Shown here: one piece after another, positions 15,836-24,621 of the stretch
How positions within the stretch are numbered: position 1 is the first letter of the stretch
Layout: the number at the start of each line of letters is the position of its first letter
Assembly (NCBI RefSeq): GCF_007785815.1
Contig: NZ_VNIM01000004.1
Coordinates: 1-64,000 of the forward strand
Direction of reading: 5' to 3'
Length of the DNA: 64,000 nucleotides
Source: Alterirhizorhabdus solaris
Lineage (GTDB): Bacteria > Pseudomonadota > Alphaproteobacteria > Sphingomonadales > Sphingomonadaceae
Position numbers and translations under genes: made by a program
The notes under the pieces: model-generated
What the model saw: the letters and a program-made list of their open reading frames with translations, nothing else
Database searches by the model: none
What the model was told of the DNA's origin: nothing

Positions 15836-17052
15836 GCCTGCCACACCAGCGGAAGTTCGACCGGCTGGATCATGCCGAGATGGCACCGCACCCGATGCTC
15901 GTCCGCTACCCGGAAATCGGGGATGCGGGCGAGGAATTCCTCCATCGCGATCCGCATTTCGCGCCGGGCGAGGTGCATCCCCACGCAGATGTGCGGACCG
16001 AAGCCGAAGCTCACGTGGCGCGGCCGGCGATCGAAGCGCACGATGGCCGGATCGGCGAATTCGGCCGGGTCGCGCCCGGCGAGCGTGGTCGACATCGCCA
16101 CCTTGTCGCCGGGCAGGAAGGTCACGTCGTTGATCGTGATCTCCTTCTTGCAGGTACGGAAGGTGGTGACGGCGCCGTAGGCGCGCATCATCTCCTCGAT
16201 CGCATTCGGGATCTTCGTCGGGTCCGCCCGCAGCGCCGCCTGATCCTCGCGGTGGGTGGCCAGATGCCAGAAATGCAACCCTATGTTGGTCGAAACCGTG
16301 TCCAGCCCGCCGATGAACAGGTTAAAGGTGAAACCCACCAGTTCGTCATCGGTAAGGCGAGCACCCTGCTTCTGCGCCTGCACGCCGAAGGTGATGAGAT
16401 CCTCGCGTGGATTGGCCCGGCGCTCCTCAATCTCCTCGCGCAGATAATCCACCACGCTGCGCGTCGCGGCCGCGATCTTGGCGAGGTCATGGTTGTGCAG
16501 CAGGTTCATCTCCCAGTCGAGAAACTGACCCATGCGCTCGCGGGGGAGGCCCATCAGCTCCATGAATACCCTGATCGGGAATTCGAAAGCGAAGTCGCCC
16601 ATGAACTCGCAGGCGCCCTTCGTCGCGAAGGAGTCGACATATTCAATCGCATAGGCACGAATCCGGCCTTCCAGCGCCGCCACCGCCTTGGGCGTGAACA
16701 CCGGGTTTATCATCGTGCGGAAAGGGCCGTGATCCGGCGGATCCAGTTCGGCCGGGGAATTGGTCCACGTCTCGCCGACCAGCTTGGCGAAGGGCGAAAA
16801 GTCGTTCGACGAGAAATGCTCGGTATCGAAATAGATCGCGCGCAGGTCCTCCGTGCGACGCGGCACCCACGCCGGCGTCCCGCCGGGGTAAGCGTGCGGC
16901 GCGTAGATGATCGCCGGCCCCTCGTGCACGGCGGCGGCCAGATCGTTGAACGGATCCTGCTCAGTCGTCGTGCCGAATATGAACGGGAACGAACGCACGA
17001 GATCCGCCGGCACATGCGCGGGAATAATCGGCTCGGGAAAGGCGAAGGCCAT
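15832..17052 (-). CDS. Cytochrome P450 (first of two related P450s)
   Basis: 406 residues, soluble bacterial class I type. I-helix GGLDTVSTN contains the oxygen-activating Asp-Thr pair, the K-helix ExxR lies in EEMMRAYG, and the haem-thiolate loop is FGFGPHICVG with Cys near residue 356. It hydroxylates or epoxidises a hydrophobic substrate using electrons from a ferredoxin; the ferredoxin at 9161 and reductase at 11463 are candidates. It has the same length and Cys position as the P450 at 44666 and similar N-termini (IPAHVPADLV and IPPHVPAELV). It starts 14 bases after the acyl-CoA dehydrogenase gene, so it is in the same operon. Confidence 0.94.
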   Translation of the reverse strand: MAFAFPEPIIPAHVPADLVRSFPFIFGTTTEQDPFNDLAAAVHEGPAIIYAPHAYPGGTPAWVPRRTEDLRAIYFDTEHFSSNDFSPFAKLVGETWTNSPAELDPPDHGPFRTMINPVFTPKAVAALEGRIRAYAIEYVDSFATKGACEFMGDFAFEFPIRVFMELMGLPRERMGQFLDWEMNLLHNHDLAKIAAATRSVVDYLREEIEERRANPREDLITFGVQAQKQGARLTDDELVGFTFNLFIGGLDTVSTNIGLHFWHLATHREDQAALRADPTKIPNAIEEMMRAYGAVTTFRTCKKEITINDVTFLPGDKVAMSTTLAGRDPAEFADPAIVRFDRRPRHVSFGFGPHICVGMHLARREMRIAMEEFLARIPDFRVADEHRVRCHLGMIQPVELPLVWQA

Positions 17053-17066
17053 GATGCTATCTCCGT

Positions 17067-18230
17067 TCAGAATGAGCGTGGCAGGCTGAGGCTTTCGGCG
17101 ATACCGTTGCGAACCATCTCGTTGGTGATCGGGCCGATCCGCCACAACCGACTGTCACGCCAGTAGCGCTGCATGTCGGTTTCAGCCGAATATCCCATGC
17201 CACCCATGATCTGGATGCCCATATCCGCTGCCGCATTGGCGTTCTCCGAGGCCATCAGCTTCAGCATGTTGGCCTCGACACCGACATTCTCGCCACGGCT
17301 CTGCTTGTCGGCGCAATAATGCAGCATCAGCTCTGTGGTCTTCTGCATCGTCGCGATGTCGGCGGCATAATGCTGGAGTGACTGGAACCGCCCGATGACC
17401 CCGCCGAACGCCTTGCGCTGTTTCATGTAGTCGACTGCGTCTTCCAGTACGCCGTCGATCACGCCGAGGCAGAAGGCGCCGACCATGATGCGCTCGTTGT
17501 TGAGCGTCGGCAGCAGCATGTACCAGGCCTTGTGCGGCTCGCCGAGAACCAGCGTATCGGGCACGAACGCACTGTCGAAATGAACCGAGCAACTGCCCAT
17601 CGATCGCATACCGAGCTTGGCGAGCGGGGTGATGTTGACGCCGGCGGTGGTTGTCGGCACCCAGAACAGGGTCAACCCCTGATGCTTCTTCTCGGCGGTC
17701 CTGTCGCTGCGCGCAATCACCAGCAGATAGTCGGCGACATGGGCCGACGAGCTCCAGATCTTCTCGCCGTTCAGTACCCAGCCGCCGTCCACCCGTTCGG
17801 CGGTGGTGGCCATCGCACCAACCAGATCGGTGCCACCGCCTGGTTCGGTGAAGGCGATCGCCGCCTTCAGCTGCCCGGTCGCGATGCGCGGCAGGAATTC
17901 GCGTTTCTGCTCAGCCGAGCCGTACAGCCCGATCGACTTCGACCCGGCGAACGACGTGATGCCCCAGATCCATGCGAGACCGCCAAGCGATCGTGCGAGT
18001 TCGCGCGCCAGCAGCATTTGCATGACGACGTCGCCGCCCTGCCCGTCATATGCCTCAGATATCCCGACGCCATGAAACCCCGCTTCGGTGAACTTGTCCC
18101 ACAAGGCGAACGGATAATTATGTTCGTCCTTTTCGAGTGCGCGGGCCCAGTCCTTCGGCGCCTCCTTGTCCACCCAGCGGCGCACGGTGTCGCGAAAGGC
18201 GCGATATTCTTCAGGAAGCTCGAAATCCAT
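17067..18230 (-). CDS. Acyl-CoA dehydrogenase family protein (paralogue of 40360)
   Basis: 387 residues with all three domains: N-terminal helices starting MDFELPEEYRAFRD, the FAD-binding middle (AFTEPGGGTDL, then EKIWSSSAH), and the helical C-terminal domain ending YWRDSRLWRIGPITNEM. At the place where short- and medium-chain enzymes have the catalytic Glu (YEGT), this protein reads GPIT, so the base must lie elsewhere or the chemistry differs. It is a close paralogue of the 387-residue protein at 40360. It is probably co-transcribed with the receptor upstream and the P450 downstream. The start has a clear ATG; upstream residues do not match the family. Confidence 0.9.
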   Translation of the reverse strand: MDFELPEEYRAFRDTVRRWVDKEAPKDWARALEKDEHNYPFALWDKFTEAGFHGVGISEAYDGQGGDVVMQMLLARELARSLGGLAWIWGITSFAGSKSIGLYGSAEQKREFLPRIATGQLKAAIAFTEPGGGTDLVGAMATTAERVDGGWVLNGEKIWSSSAHVADYLLVIARSDRTAEKKHQGLTLFWVPTTTAGVNITPLAKLGMRSMGSCSVHFDSAFVPDTLVLGEPHKAWYMLLPTLNNERIMVGAFCLGVIDGVLEDAVDYMKQRKAFGGVIGRFQSLQHYAADIATMQKTTELMLHYCADKQSRGENVGVEANMLKLMASENANAAADMGIQIMGGMGYSAETDMQRYWRDSRLWRIGPITNEMVRNGIAESLSLPRSF

Positions 18231-18279
18231 GTCGGTCTCCGATAAATGGGCGGGGGCAGGATCGCCCAGCGTGCCTCGA

Positions 18280-20802
18280 TCAGAAGCGGACCCGACCGGA
18301 AACGCCGTAGGTGCGCGGATCGCCGACCGCGACCGAGTTGACCGGAAAGCTCCGCAGCAACACGTCCGGTGCGGCAAAATAGCGTTCCTTGGTCAGATTG
18401 CGGACGAAGAACGCCAGATCCACGCCGGAACCACCGATCCCCTTCCAGTCCAGGCGTGCGTTCACCAGCTTGTAGCCCGGAAGCTTCTCGCCGTACTGGC
18501 CACCGAAATCATCGGTCATAAACAGGTCGCCGTTCAGGATCAGGTCGCCGTCAAGCGGGCGTACCGGCAGCGTCCAGCTTGCGCTCGCGGTGGCGGAGTA
18601 GCTCGGCGCATAGCGGTTCACGCTGGTGGCATCGAAGGCGATGCCGGGCACCGGCGGCAGTGTCACCTTGTCCACCTTCTGTTTGGTGTACGCCCCGTTG
18701 AAGCTGATCGTCAGGTTGCGCGACGGGCTGAGCGACGCTTCGAACTCGACGCCGTAGATCGTCAGATCCGCCGCATTGACGCCGAACGAGGCGTTCGTCG
18801 GATTATCCGGCGCGTTGGAAGGAACGATCGACTGTGCGTTCAGGAACTGGAGCGCGTTCTTGTACTTGGTGTAGAAGATCGCGGTGTTGATCCGCCCGCG
18901 CCCGCCGGCGGTGCGAAAGTCCCATTTCTGGCCCACCTCCACGTCAGTCAGTTTCTCCTCGCCGGTCTTCTGGAACGGCCTGAGATCGACGCACTGGCCG
19001 CTGCCGAAGCCGCAGGCCGGATTCGTGCCGCCGGTGGTGAACACAGTCTCGAACAGCGGCGTGTTCACGTTGACGCCGCGATACCCACGCCGGCTGGCAA
19101 CATACAGCAACAGGTCCGGCGAAACCTTGTAGTCCAGCCCGATGGTCCAGCTCGGCTCCTCACCCTTGTTGCTGACCACGCCCACGCCATCGAGCAGGCT
19201 GCGCGCGGCGATGCCGCGGCATGTCGCATCGGTCGCGTAGCTGGTGCCGATCGCGCCCCCGCAGGCGGATACCCTATCCCAGCTGTAGCGGATGCCCGCC
19301 GTCGCGCTCAAGCGGTCGGTCAGCTTGTAGGTCGCCTGACCGAAGATCGCATAGTTCTTGTTGCGGACGTGGGCGGTAACGACCGAGGCCGGCGTGCCGG
19401 GCGTGCTGAACGCATCGAAGGTGGACCCCGATACGCCATCCGGCTTGTCGTCGTTGTAGAAACCGCCGACGATGAAGTTAAATTTGTCCCAGCTCCCAAG
19501 GAATTGCAGTTCATTCGTCAGATACTGGCGTTCGATCCGCGCCGCTGCGTGAAAGATGGTGAACGGCACGTTCTGTGGGCTGCCGAACAGGAAGCCGGGG
19601 AGGAAGGTCTGGCCGGTCGCGGCGGTGTTGATGAACTGGTCGCTCTTGTTTTTGCGGTAGCCGAAGATGTTGCGGACGGTGAACGCGCCGAACGTGGCCG
19701 ATGTATCGTTGCTCACGAACAGCGAACGACGATTGGCATAGCCGTTGCCGCTGTTATCCGAGAAGGCACCATAGAAATTGCGCGACTGCTGTTGCAGGAA
19801 CCCCTGTATCTGCCCGTCGAGCGAACCGCCGATGATCCCACCCGCCACTGGCCCCAGTGCCGGTGAGAACAGTGCGCTGAAGCTGAAGTTCTGCCGCAGC
19901 AGGTAATAGCCGGACGCCGCCTCCCTCGCCTTAAAGTAATCGACGATCGTGGTGTTCTTCAGCCATTCGGTCGGCTCGATCAGCAGCGACGCGCGGGCAC
20001 TGTCCTGATGAGTGTCATTGAAGCCCGGGCCTCCGTTGATCGAATAGATCAGCGGATCGCGACGGCGGATCTGCCCGGCCACGCGCAACGCCACCTTGTC
20101 GGCGATGATCGGCAGGTTCAGCGCGCCCTGCAGCTCGCGGTAGTCGTAATTGCCGTAAGTGCCCTCGGCATAGCCGCCGAACTCGTAATTCGGCGCTTCC
20201 GGCCCGATCAATACGGCGCCGCCCAACGTGTTGCGACCGAACAACGTGCCCTGCGGCCCCTTCAGCACCTGCACGCTGCTAATGTCGTAGGTGGGCACGT
20301 TGGAACCGAGCGACGTCAGCGGCACGTTGGCGAAGTAGGTCACCACCCCCGGCGTCACCTCGCCGGTGGGGATCTGGCCGATGCCCCGCAGCGATACGGC
20401 GGTATTGTCCTTGCCGCCCTCGGAACTGAAGGTAAGCCCCGGCGTCACGTTGCGGATATCGGCGATGGTCTGCACATTGCTGCGTTCCAGCGCAGCGGCT
20501 GAGAAGACGGTCACGGATACCGGCACGTCCTGCAACCGCTCGTCACGGCGACGGGCGGTGACGACGATATCGCCGCTGCTGGCGAAGCCGTCCGCCCGGT
20601 CCGGGGTTGCGTTCGCCACCTGCGGCGACGCATCGGTCGCCACCGAGGGCGCGGCGTTCGGCGAAGGCTGCGGATTGGTCGCGACCGATGATTCCCCTTG
20701 CCCGGACATCGTCGACGACAATGGCGTTTCCTGGGCCAGCGCCGGCCCGGCGAGTGTCGTGGTGGCGAGCGCCATCAGGCGTATGGTACGAAGCGCGAGC
20801 AT
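18280..20802 (-). CDS. TonB-dependent outer-membrane receptor 2
   Basis: 840 residues. Signal peptide LRTIRLMALATTTLAGPALAQ, a linker rich in Pro, Ala and Ser, then SSGDIVVTARRRDERLQDVP and the plug signature QVLKGPQGTLFGRNTLGGA. The barrel ends GVSGRVRF with a terminal Phe, as expected for BAM-dependent assembly. The start is the ATG after AGGGAGAGAGCT. It is followed on the same strand by acyl-CoA dehydrogenase and P450 genes with only 49 and 14 bases between, which links uptake to intracellular oxidation of the same substrate (inference). Confidence 0.93.
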   Translation of the reverse strand: MLALRTIRLMALATTTLAGPALAQETPLSSTMSGQGESSVATNPQPSPNAAPSVATDASPQVANATPDRADGFASSGDIVVTARRRDERLQDVPVSVTVFSAAALERSNVQTIADIRNVTPGLTFSSEGGKDNTAVSLRGIGQIPTGEVTPGVVTYFANVPLTSLGSNVPTYDISSVQVLKGPQGTLFGRNTLGGAVLIGPEAPNYEFGGYAEGTYGNYDYRELQGALNLPIIADKVALRVAGQIRRRDPLIYSINGGPGFNDTHQDSARASLLIEPTEWLKNTTIVDYFKAREAASGYYLLRQNFSFSALFSPALGPVAGGIIGGSLDGQIQGFLQQQSRNFYGAFSDNSGNGYANRRSLFVSNDTSATFGAFTVRNIFGYRKNKSDQFINTAATGQTFLPGFLFGSPQNVPFTIFHAAARIERQYLTNELQFLGSWDKFNFIVGGFYNDDKPDGVSGSTFDAFSTPGTPASVVTAHVRNKNYAIFGQATYKLTDRLSATAGIRYSWDRVSACGGAIGTSYATDATCRGIAARSLLDGVGVVSNKGEEPSWTIGLDYKVSPDLLLYVASRRGYRGVNVNTPLFETVFTTGGTNPACGFGSGQCVDLRPFQKTGEEKLTDVEVGQKWDFRTAGGRGRINTAIFYTKYKNALQFLNAQSIVPSNAPDNPTNASFGVNAADLTIYGVEFEASLSPSRNLTISFNGAYTKQKVDKVTLPPVPGIAFDATSVNRYAPSYSATASASWTLPVRPLDGDLILNGDLFMTDDFGGQYGEKLPGYKLVNARLDWKGIGGSGVDLAFFVRNLTKERYFAAPDVLLRSFPVNSVAVGDPRTYGVSGRVRF

Positions 20803-20884
20803 AGCTCTCTCCCTGATCGCGTCACGGCATCGAATGTACCGTGCTTGTCGCATCGAGCGTGCGCCGGAGAGCCAGTTGTTGCAG

Positions 20885-20900
20885 CCCGTCCGAAGATAGG
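20885..20900. promoter_or_regulatory. Candidate operator, CCT-like palindrome (site 5)
   Basis: Reads CCCGTCCGAAGATAGG, about 83 bases upstream of the receptor 2 start at 20802 on the minus strand. The right arm GATAGG is perfect; the left arm deviates at one outer base. Confidence 0.35.
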
Positions 20901-20904
20901 GTCA

Positions 20905-20939
20905 CGATCGGTTTCGCAACAGCTGTGGCAAACCGATCG
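20905..20939. repeat. Perfect 10-bp inverted repeat with 15-base loop
   Basis: Arms CGATCGGTTT and AAACCGATCG are perfect complements, and the loop itself contains CAGCTG. It lies next to operator-like site 5, about 100-140 bases upstream of receptor 2. It could be a second regulator site or a leader hairpin. It has no T-run, so it does not look like an ordinary terminator. Confidence 0.55.
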
Positions 20940-21214
20940 GTTCTACTGATGTTTGCGACACGACTGGAAACGTGCCGCCATCAACCTCGGTCCGATTTAC
21001 CGTAGCCATTCCTCTAGGTGATGCACCCGCCGCACTCAGATCGTTCACCGTCGCGATCATCAGGTTTCGCCAGCCCCCCCGCCCTTTTGCCAGCCGCAAG
21101 CCCACCCACTGGCTTCGGACGCATTGAACAATAAACGCCCGAAGCGTCGATATTGCACTTGCGAAGAAAAACGCTGCGCCGCATCAGCACGACCGAAGCC
21201 GTCCGGAGATTCCC
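20940..21214. other. Intergenic stretch without recognisable gene
   Basis: Between the receptor 2 promoter region and the small exported-protein gene. No gene with a ribosome site and recognisable fold is visible on either strand. It must hold the promoter of the plus-strand gene at 21215. A minus-strand open frame of 67 codons (20902-21105) runs through the hairpin and is not convincing. Confidence 0.5.
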
Positions 21215-21490
21215 ATGTCATTCAAGTTCGCTATCGCCGCCGCCATCGCCATGACCGGCGCTACAGGTCAGGCGCAGAACGTCGCCGTGGCGCCGCGCGC
21301 GGTGCTCTACTCGGCGGAGGGCACGAAACTCGGCCGTGTCGAAGCCGTCGTCGCGAACACGGATGGGTCGCCAGCCGCGGTCAAGCTCATCTACCGTGGC
21401 AAATTCATTACCATTCCCGCCGACACGCTGAGCAACGGCGACAAGGGACTGAAAACGAGCCTGGACAATGCAGCGCTGAAGCGCATGTGA
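21215..21490 (+). CDS. Small exported protein with a PRC-barrel-like core
   Basis: 91 residues. An N-terminal signal peptide (FKFAIAAAIAMTGATGQAQ) is followed by about 70 residues reading VLYSAEGTKLGRVEAVVANTD and later GKFITIPADTLS. That layout, a G-x-x-x-G-x-V strand pair then an I-P-A strand, resembles the PRC-barrel fold seen in many small sphingomonad periplasmic proteins. Its function is unknown. The start follows GGAG in CCGGAGATTCCC. It is monocistronic and followed by a GGCGGG/CCCGCC stem-loop at 21498-21524 that may end its transcript. It looks like a chromosomal gene of general type rather than a pathway enzyme. Confidence 0.75.
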   Translation: MSFKFAIAAAIAMTGATGQAQNVAVAPRAVLYSAEGTKLGRVEAVVANTDGSPAAVKLIYRGKFITIPADTLSNGDKGLKTSLDNAALKRM

Positions 21491-21653
21491 TCAACACGGC
21501 GGGTAGCCTTCGTAGCCGCCCGCCATTCGGATGACGTGCGCCAGCCGGCGCCGGATCGCTGTCGCCGTCCCGGCCACGGTACGCCGGTAACATACGACGG
21601 CGGCAATCACGTGAGCGACGATCTGCTCTCCCCCTGTCGTCGCTGCCGGGGAA

Positions 21654-22730
21654 TCAAAATCCCTTGGCGGCCAGCGCGCGTTTCAATTCCGTCGTCAGCG
21701 GTCCCATGTCCTTCGGCGCCGCGCCGTGCAGCAGGATCTCGTCCGCGCCGGCATCCAGATAGGGCATCAGCTGGTCGGCGCACTGCGCCGCGCTGCCCAC
21801 CGCGGCCCCCTCGTCGATCCACTGCTGCGGCAGGATGCGGCCGACATCGACCAGTTCGGCGCGGGTATAGGCCTGATCCGCCGGCTTGCCGTTGAGGCTG
21901 GCGATCTTGGGATGGGCACGCACCTGATCGAGCACCGATTTGTCCCAGCCGTTGATGTCGACGATCAGGTCGCCGAACCCCGGCAGTTCGAAATAGGTGA
22001 TCGCCCGGCCGCGCACCACCGCCGCCTCCTCGTCCGCCGGCAGATCGGGCGCCACGATGATATTGTGATAGATCCGCACCGCCATCGGATCGCGCCCGGC
22101 CTTTTCCGCCGCGTCGCGCACGATCTTCACGCTGTTGGCCACGCCCTGCGGCGAGACGAACGGGTGCAACAGCACACCGTCGCAATGCTCGCCGGCGAAT
22201 TCGAGCGACTTCGGGCCGATCGCGGTGAAGATCACTGGCGGCGGCGGCCCCTCGTAGCGATCGGTGAGCTTGATCGCGGGGAAATTGCCCATGATGCCTT
22301 CGTATTTCACGGTTTCGCCCGCCCACAGCCGGCGCATGATCGAAATCGTGTCCGCCAGCCGCTCCATCGTGATGGCGGGCGAGCCGAGCATCTTCATGTA
22401 GGCCGGCACGGCGCGCGCGAACATCAGGCGGAACCGGTCGCCGCTCATCGCCTGCATCAGGTTGGCGATACTGGCGGTGACGAGCGGGTGCCGCATCGTG
22501 GCATAAAAGGTGCCAGTGATGCGGATCCGGTCGGTCGCCTCGCTCACCGCGCCGGAAAGCACGGCCGGCTCCTTCAGCGCATACCGTTCGGAAATCCAGA
22601 CGCAGCCGAGGCCGATACGCTCGGCCTCCTTCGCCTCGTCGATGCCCCGGCGCGGATCGCTGGCGCGCCCCGGCAATACGTAGGTTCCGAATTTGTCGAA
22701 AAGCGCCGTGGCGCCGGGTTCGGTGGTCAT
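21654..22730 (-). CDS. LLM-class (luciferase-like) oxidoreductase, probably F420-dependent
   Basis: 358 residues of the bacterial luciferase-like TIM-barrel family. Landmarks are GLGCVWISERYALKEPAVL, DRFRLMFARAVPAYM, VIFTAIGPKSLEFAG and the C-terminal ADEILLHGAAPKDMGPL. This subgroup clusters with actinobacterial proteins annotated as F420-dependent, and this window also encodes F420-related genes at 51945 and 53430, which supports F420 rather than FMN. It could reduce a C=C or C=O bond or oxidise an alcohol. The start is the ATG after CAGGAGCGGACGCG. Confidence 0.82.
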   Translation of the reverse strand: MTTEPGATALFDKFGTYVLPGRASDPRRGIDEAKEAERIGLGCVWISERYALKEPAVLSGAVSEATDRIRITGTFYATMRHPLVTASIANLMQAMSGDRFRLMFARAVPAYMKMLGSPAITMERLADTISIMRRLWAGETVKYEGIMGNFPAIKLTDRYEGPPPPVIFTAIGPKSLEFAGEHCDGVLLHPFVSPQGVANSVKIVRDAAEKAGRDPMAVRIYHNIIVAPDLPADEEAAVVRGRAITYFELPGFGDLIVDINGWDKSVLDQVRAHPKIASLNGKPADQAYTRAELVDVGRILPQQWIDEGAAVGSAAQCADQLMPYLDAGADEILLHGAAPKDMGPLTTELKRALAAKGF

Positions 22731-22784
22731 CGCGTCCGCTCCTGAGTTCATGTCAGGCGATGCCGTGCCGGTCGCCTGTGTCCC

Positions 22785-22800
22785 CCTATCCCGCGACAGG
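22785..22800. promoter_or_regulatory. Candidate operator, CCTnnC-N4-GACAGG palindrome (site 6)
   Basis: Reads CCTATCCCGCGACAGG, 55 bases upstream of the LLM gene start at 22730 on the minus strand. It overlaps the last codons of the NTF2 gene. It is one of the best matches to the shared motif. Confidence 0.45.
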
Positions 22801-23244
22801 CTCCAGATGCATCTCGACATAAAGCCGCGTCAACGTCAGCGCCGCGATCACCCAGCCATCGCCGTGCCGCACATACCGCTCGTGGTAATGACCGAAGCCA
22901 GTGATCGACGCGACGCCGAGCAGTGGCGAGCGGCCCGGCGCCCACACCACCCGGTCCTGCATGGCGGTGATCGCGTCGGCTTCGTCGTCGCCCGCGAAGG
23001 CGATCTCGGTGGAATGGACCTGATGCGCGGTCTTCGCGTCGATGACCGCCGCCTTGATCTGGGCGATGGCGACATCGCGGCCGTGAAACGGCGGCTGGTG
23101 GGTATCTTCGGAAACATCCAGCACGATGTCCTCGGCGAAGATGGCCGCAAGCCCGTCCCAGTCTCTGGTATCGAGGCAGCGACAATAGCGCGCCTTCACC
23201 ATGCGGATCGCTTCCAGCGCCTCCAGCCGGTCGAGCCGGTCCAT
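22786..23244 (-). CDS. SnoaL-like NTF2-fold protein
   Basis: 152 residues. Starts MDRLDRLEALEAIRMVKARYCRCLDTRDWDGL, the usual SnoaL_4 pattern with Tyr and Asp positions, followed by FHGRDVAIAQIK and ending VIAALTLTRLYVEM. Members of this group act as small dehydratases or isomerases or have no known activity. The ATG overlaps the stop of the upstream DUF1214 gene (ATGA), so the two are translationally coupled. The 3' end contains operator-like site 6 for the next gene. Confidence 0.85.
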   Translation of the reverse strand: MDRLDRLEALEAIRMVKARYCRCLDTRDWDGLAAIFAEDIVLDVSEDTHQPPFHGRDVAIAQIKAAVIDAKTAHQVHSTEIAFAGDDEADAITAMQDRVVWAPGRSPLLGVASITGFGHYHERYVRHGDGWVIAALTLTRLYVEMHLEPVAG

Positions 23245-24437
23245 CACCAGATCGTCCGCATCTGCGCGGCGATGCGACGCGCGCGGATCGCCGCATCGCG
23301 CTCCTGCGGCGACACCCGGCACGTATCCGCCGGCAGCGCGCCCGCGACCTCCGTCAGCCGGACCTTCCGTATCGTCGGCGTCGGCCGCACGTCGGTATCG
23401 AACCAGCGGCCCTGCACCGCCCCGCATGGATAGCCTGCCGTGTCGAGCCAGTTGTGCACCCCCGGATCCCGCGCAGAAATCACCGCCCGGAACACACCGT
23501 CGGCATCGACCACGGCCTGCGCCATGTTGAGGCTGGACTGGTTGTTGTACCAGTCGGTCGTCTCGTACAGTTCGTTGGTGAGGATCAGCGACCAGTAGCC
23601 GACGTCCGCCGGGATCGAAACTTCGGTAATCAGCGCCTCGTCGTCGGCCAGATCATAGACGCCCTCGTAATAAGACTGCCGCGACAGGCCGGACATCTGC
23701 GAGAAATCGACCACCTTCAGCACATTCACCAGCCCCTCGCCGCGCATCTTCTCCACCCTGTCGGGGAAAGCGAGCGCGCAGGTGGCGGTGGTGAGGGGGA
23801 TCTCGCCAAAGCGATGAGCCAGTTTGGCCAGCGTCGGGCGGCCCTTGGCGGCGGGTGTATCCAGCCGGTCGATGCCGAAACGCGGTTCCCGCTCCTCGCC
23901 CCACCGGCAGCCGACGATACGGAGCATGAGCTTCTCGCACGCCGGATGCAGCGCCCACCACGCCCCGTCATGCCCGGCCGGCCGTTCGGGCGAGACGATC
24001 ACGTCGAACAGGCCATCTTCGTCCAGCGGCAGCGTCAGGAAATCGCCGGTGTCGAGCGCCGGATGATGCTGGCCGGTGCGGAGCGTATCGGGGCCGAGCT
24101 GCGCCATCACCATCATCGTCACGTCGCCGCGCGATCCCCGGATGCGGTACGTGCCGCCCTTGCCGATCAGCGCCGCCTTGTAGATCGTGTCGGCATTCGG
24201 CTGGAAGATGTTCTGGATCAGGTTCAGTTCGGGCACGAACATCGGGTGCGCGCGATCGTGCGCGAGCGCATCGTTGGTGGTCCGCAGCAGCCCGGCGAGC
24301 AGCAGCCGCATCGATTCCTGACGGACCTGCGGATCAGCGCGCAGTCGCTCGGGGAGGCGCTGACGCATCGCCTCCCCGAGCGGGCGCAGGGCATCGATCA
24401 GTGTTTCCCATTCGTAGATGCCGTCAGCGTCGCTCAT
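23244..24437 (-). CDS. DUF1214-domain protein of unknown function
   Basis: 397 residues without signal peptide or membrane segment. The C-terminal part is the DUF1214 domain: ETTDWYNNQSSLNMAQA, then DPGVHNWLDTAGYPCGAV. The N-terminal half (MRLLLAGLLRTTNDALAHD, then IFQPNADTIYKAALI) resembles the DUF1254-like region that usually comes before it. Such proteins occur in steroid, terpenoid and alkane catabolic clusters of actinobacteria and sphingomonads, but no activity is established to my knowledge. It is coupled to the NTF2 gene downstream. The start ATG lies after GCGGAGGATGAG. Confidence 0.8.
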   Translation of the reverse strand: MSDADGIYEWETLIDALRPLGEAMRQRLPERLRADPQVRQESMRLLLAGLLRTTNDALAHDRAHPMFVPELNLIQNIFQPNADTIYKAALIGKGGTYRIRGSRGDVTMMVMAQLGPDTLRTGQHHPALDTGDFLTLPLDEDGLFDVIVSPERPAGHDGAWWALHPACEKLMLRIVGCRWGEEREPRFGIDRLDTPAAKGRPTLAKLAHRFGEIPLTTATCALAFPDRVEKMRGEGLVNVLKVVDFSQMSGLSRQSYYEGVYDLADDEALITEVSIPADVGYWSLILTNELYETTDWYNNQSSLNMAQAVVDADGVFRAVISARDPGVHNWLDTAGYPCGAVQGRWFDTDVRPTPTIRKVRLTEVAGALPADTCRVSPQERDAAIRARRIAAQMRTIW

Positions 24438-24550
24438 CTCATCCTCCGCCCGGGGCCGGAGGCCAGTGTACGGGCGGGTATCGCCCGATCCCACCGGCAC
24501 GGCCGCCCGCATCGCGCCACCATTGTCGCCCCAGCGCCAACATCCGATCG

Positions 24551-24566
24551 CCTTTCCAACGGCAGG
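24551..24566. promoter_or_regulatory. Candidate operator, CCTnnC-N4-GnCAGG palindrome (site 7)
   Basis: Reads CCTTTCCAACGGCAGG and ends 55 bases before the KstD-like gene start at 24622. It also lies 114 bases upstream of the divergent DUF1214 gene. Confidence 0.42.
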
Positions 24567-24621
24567 TCAGCACACCTCGCGCGCGCCTAGGATCGCGGGA
24601 CCGGAACAAGGGGCGGGTCGG

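Noticed and set aside
18166-19866. A 566-codon plus-strand open frame opposite receptor 2
   Set aside because: Low-complexity antisense shadow; the minus-strand receptor is unmistakable.
20902-21105. 67-codon minus-strand frame upstream of receptor 2
   Set aside because: It runs through a strong inverted repeat and an operator-like site and has no recognisable fold.
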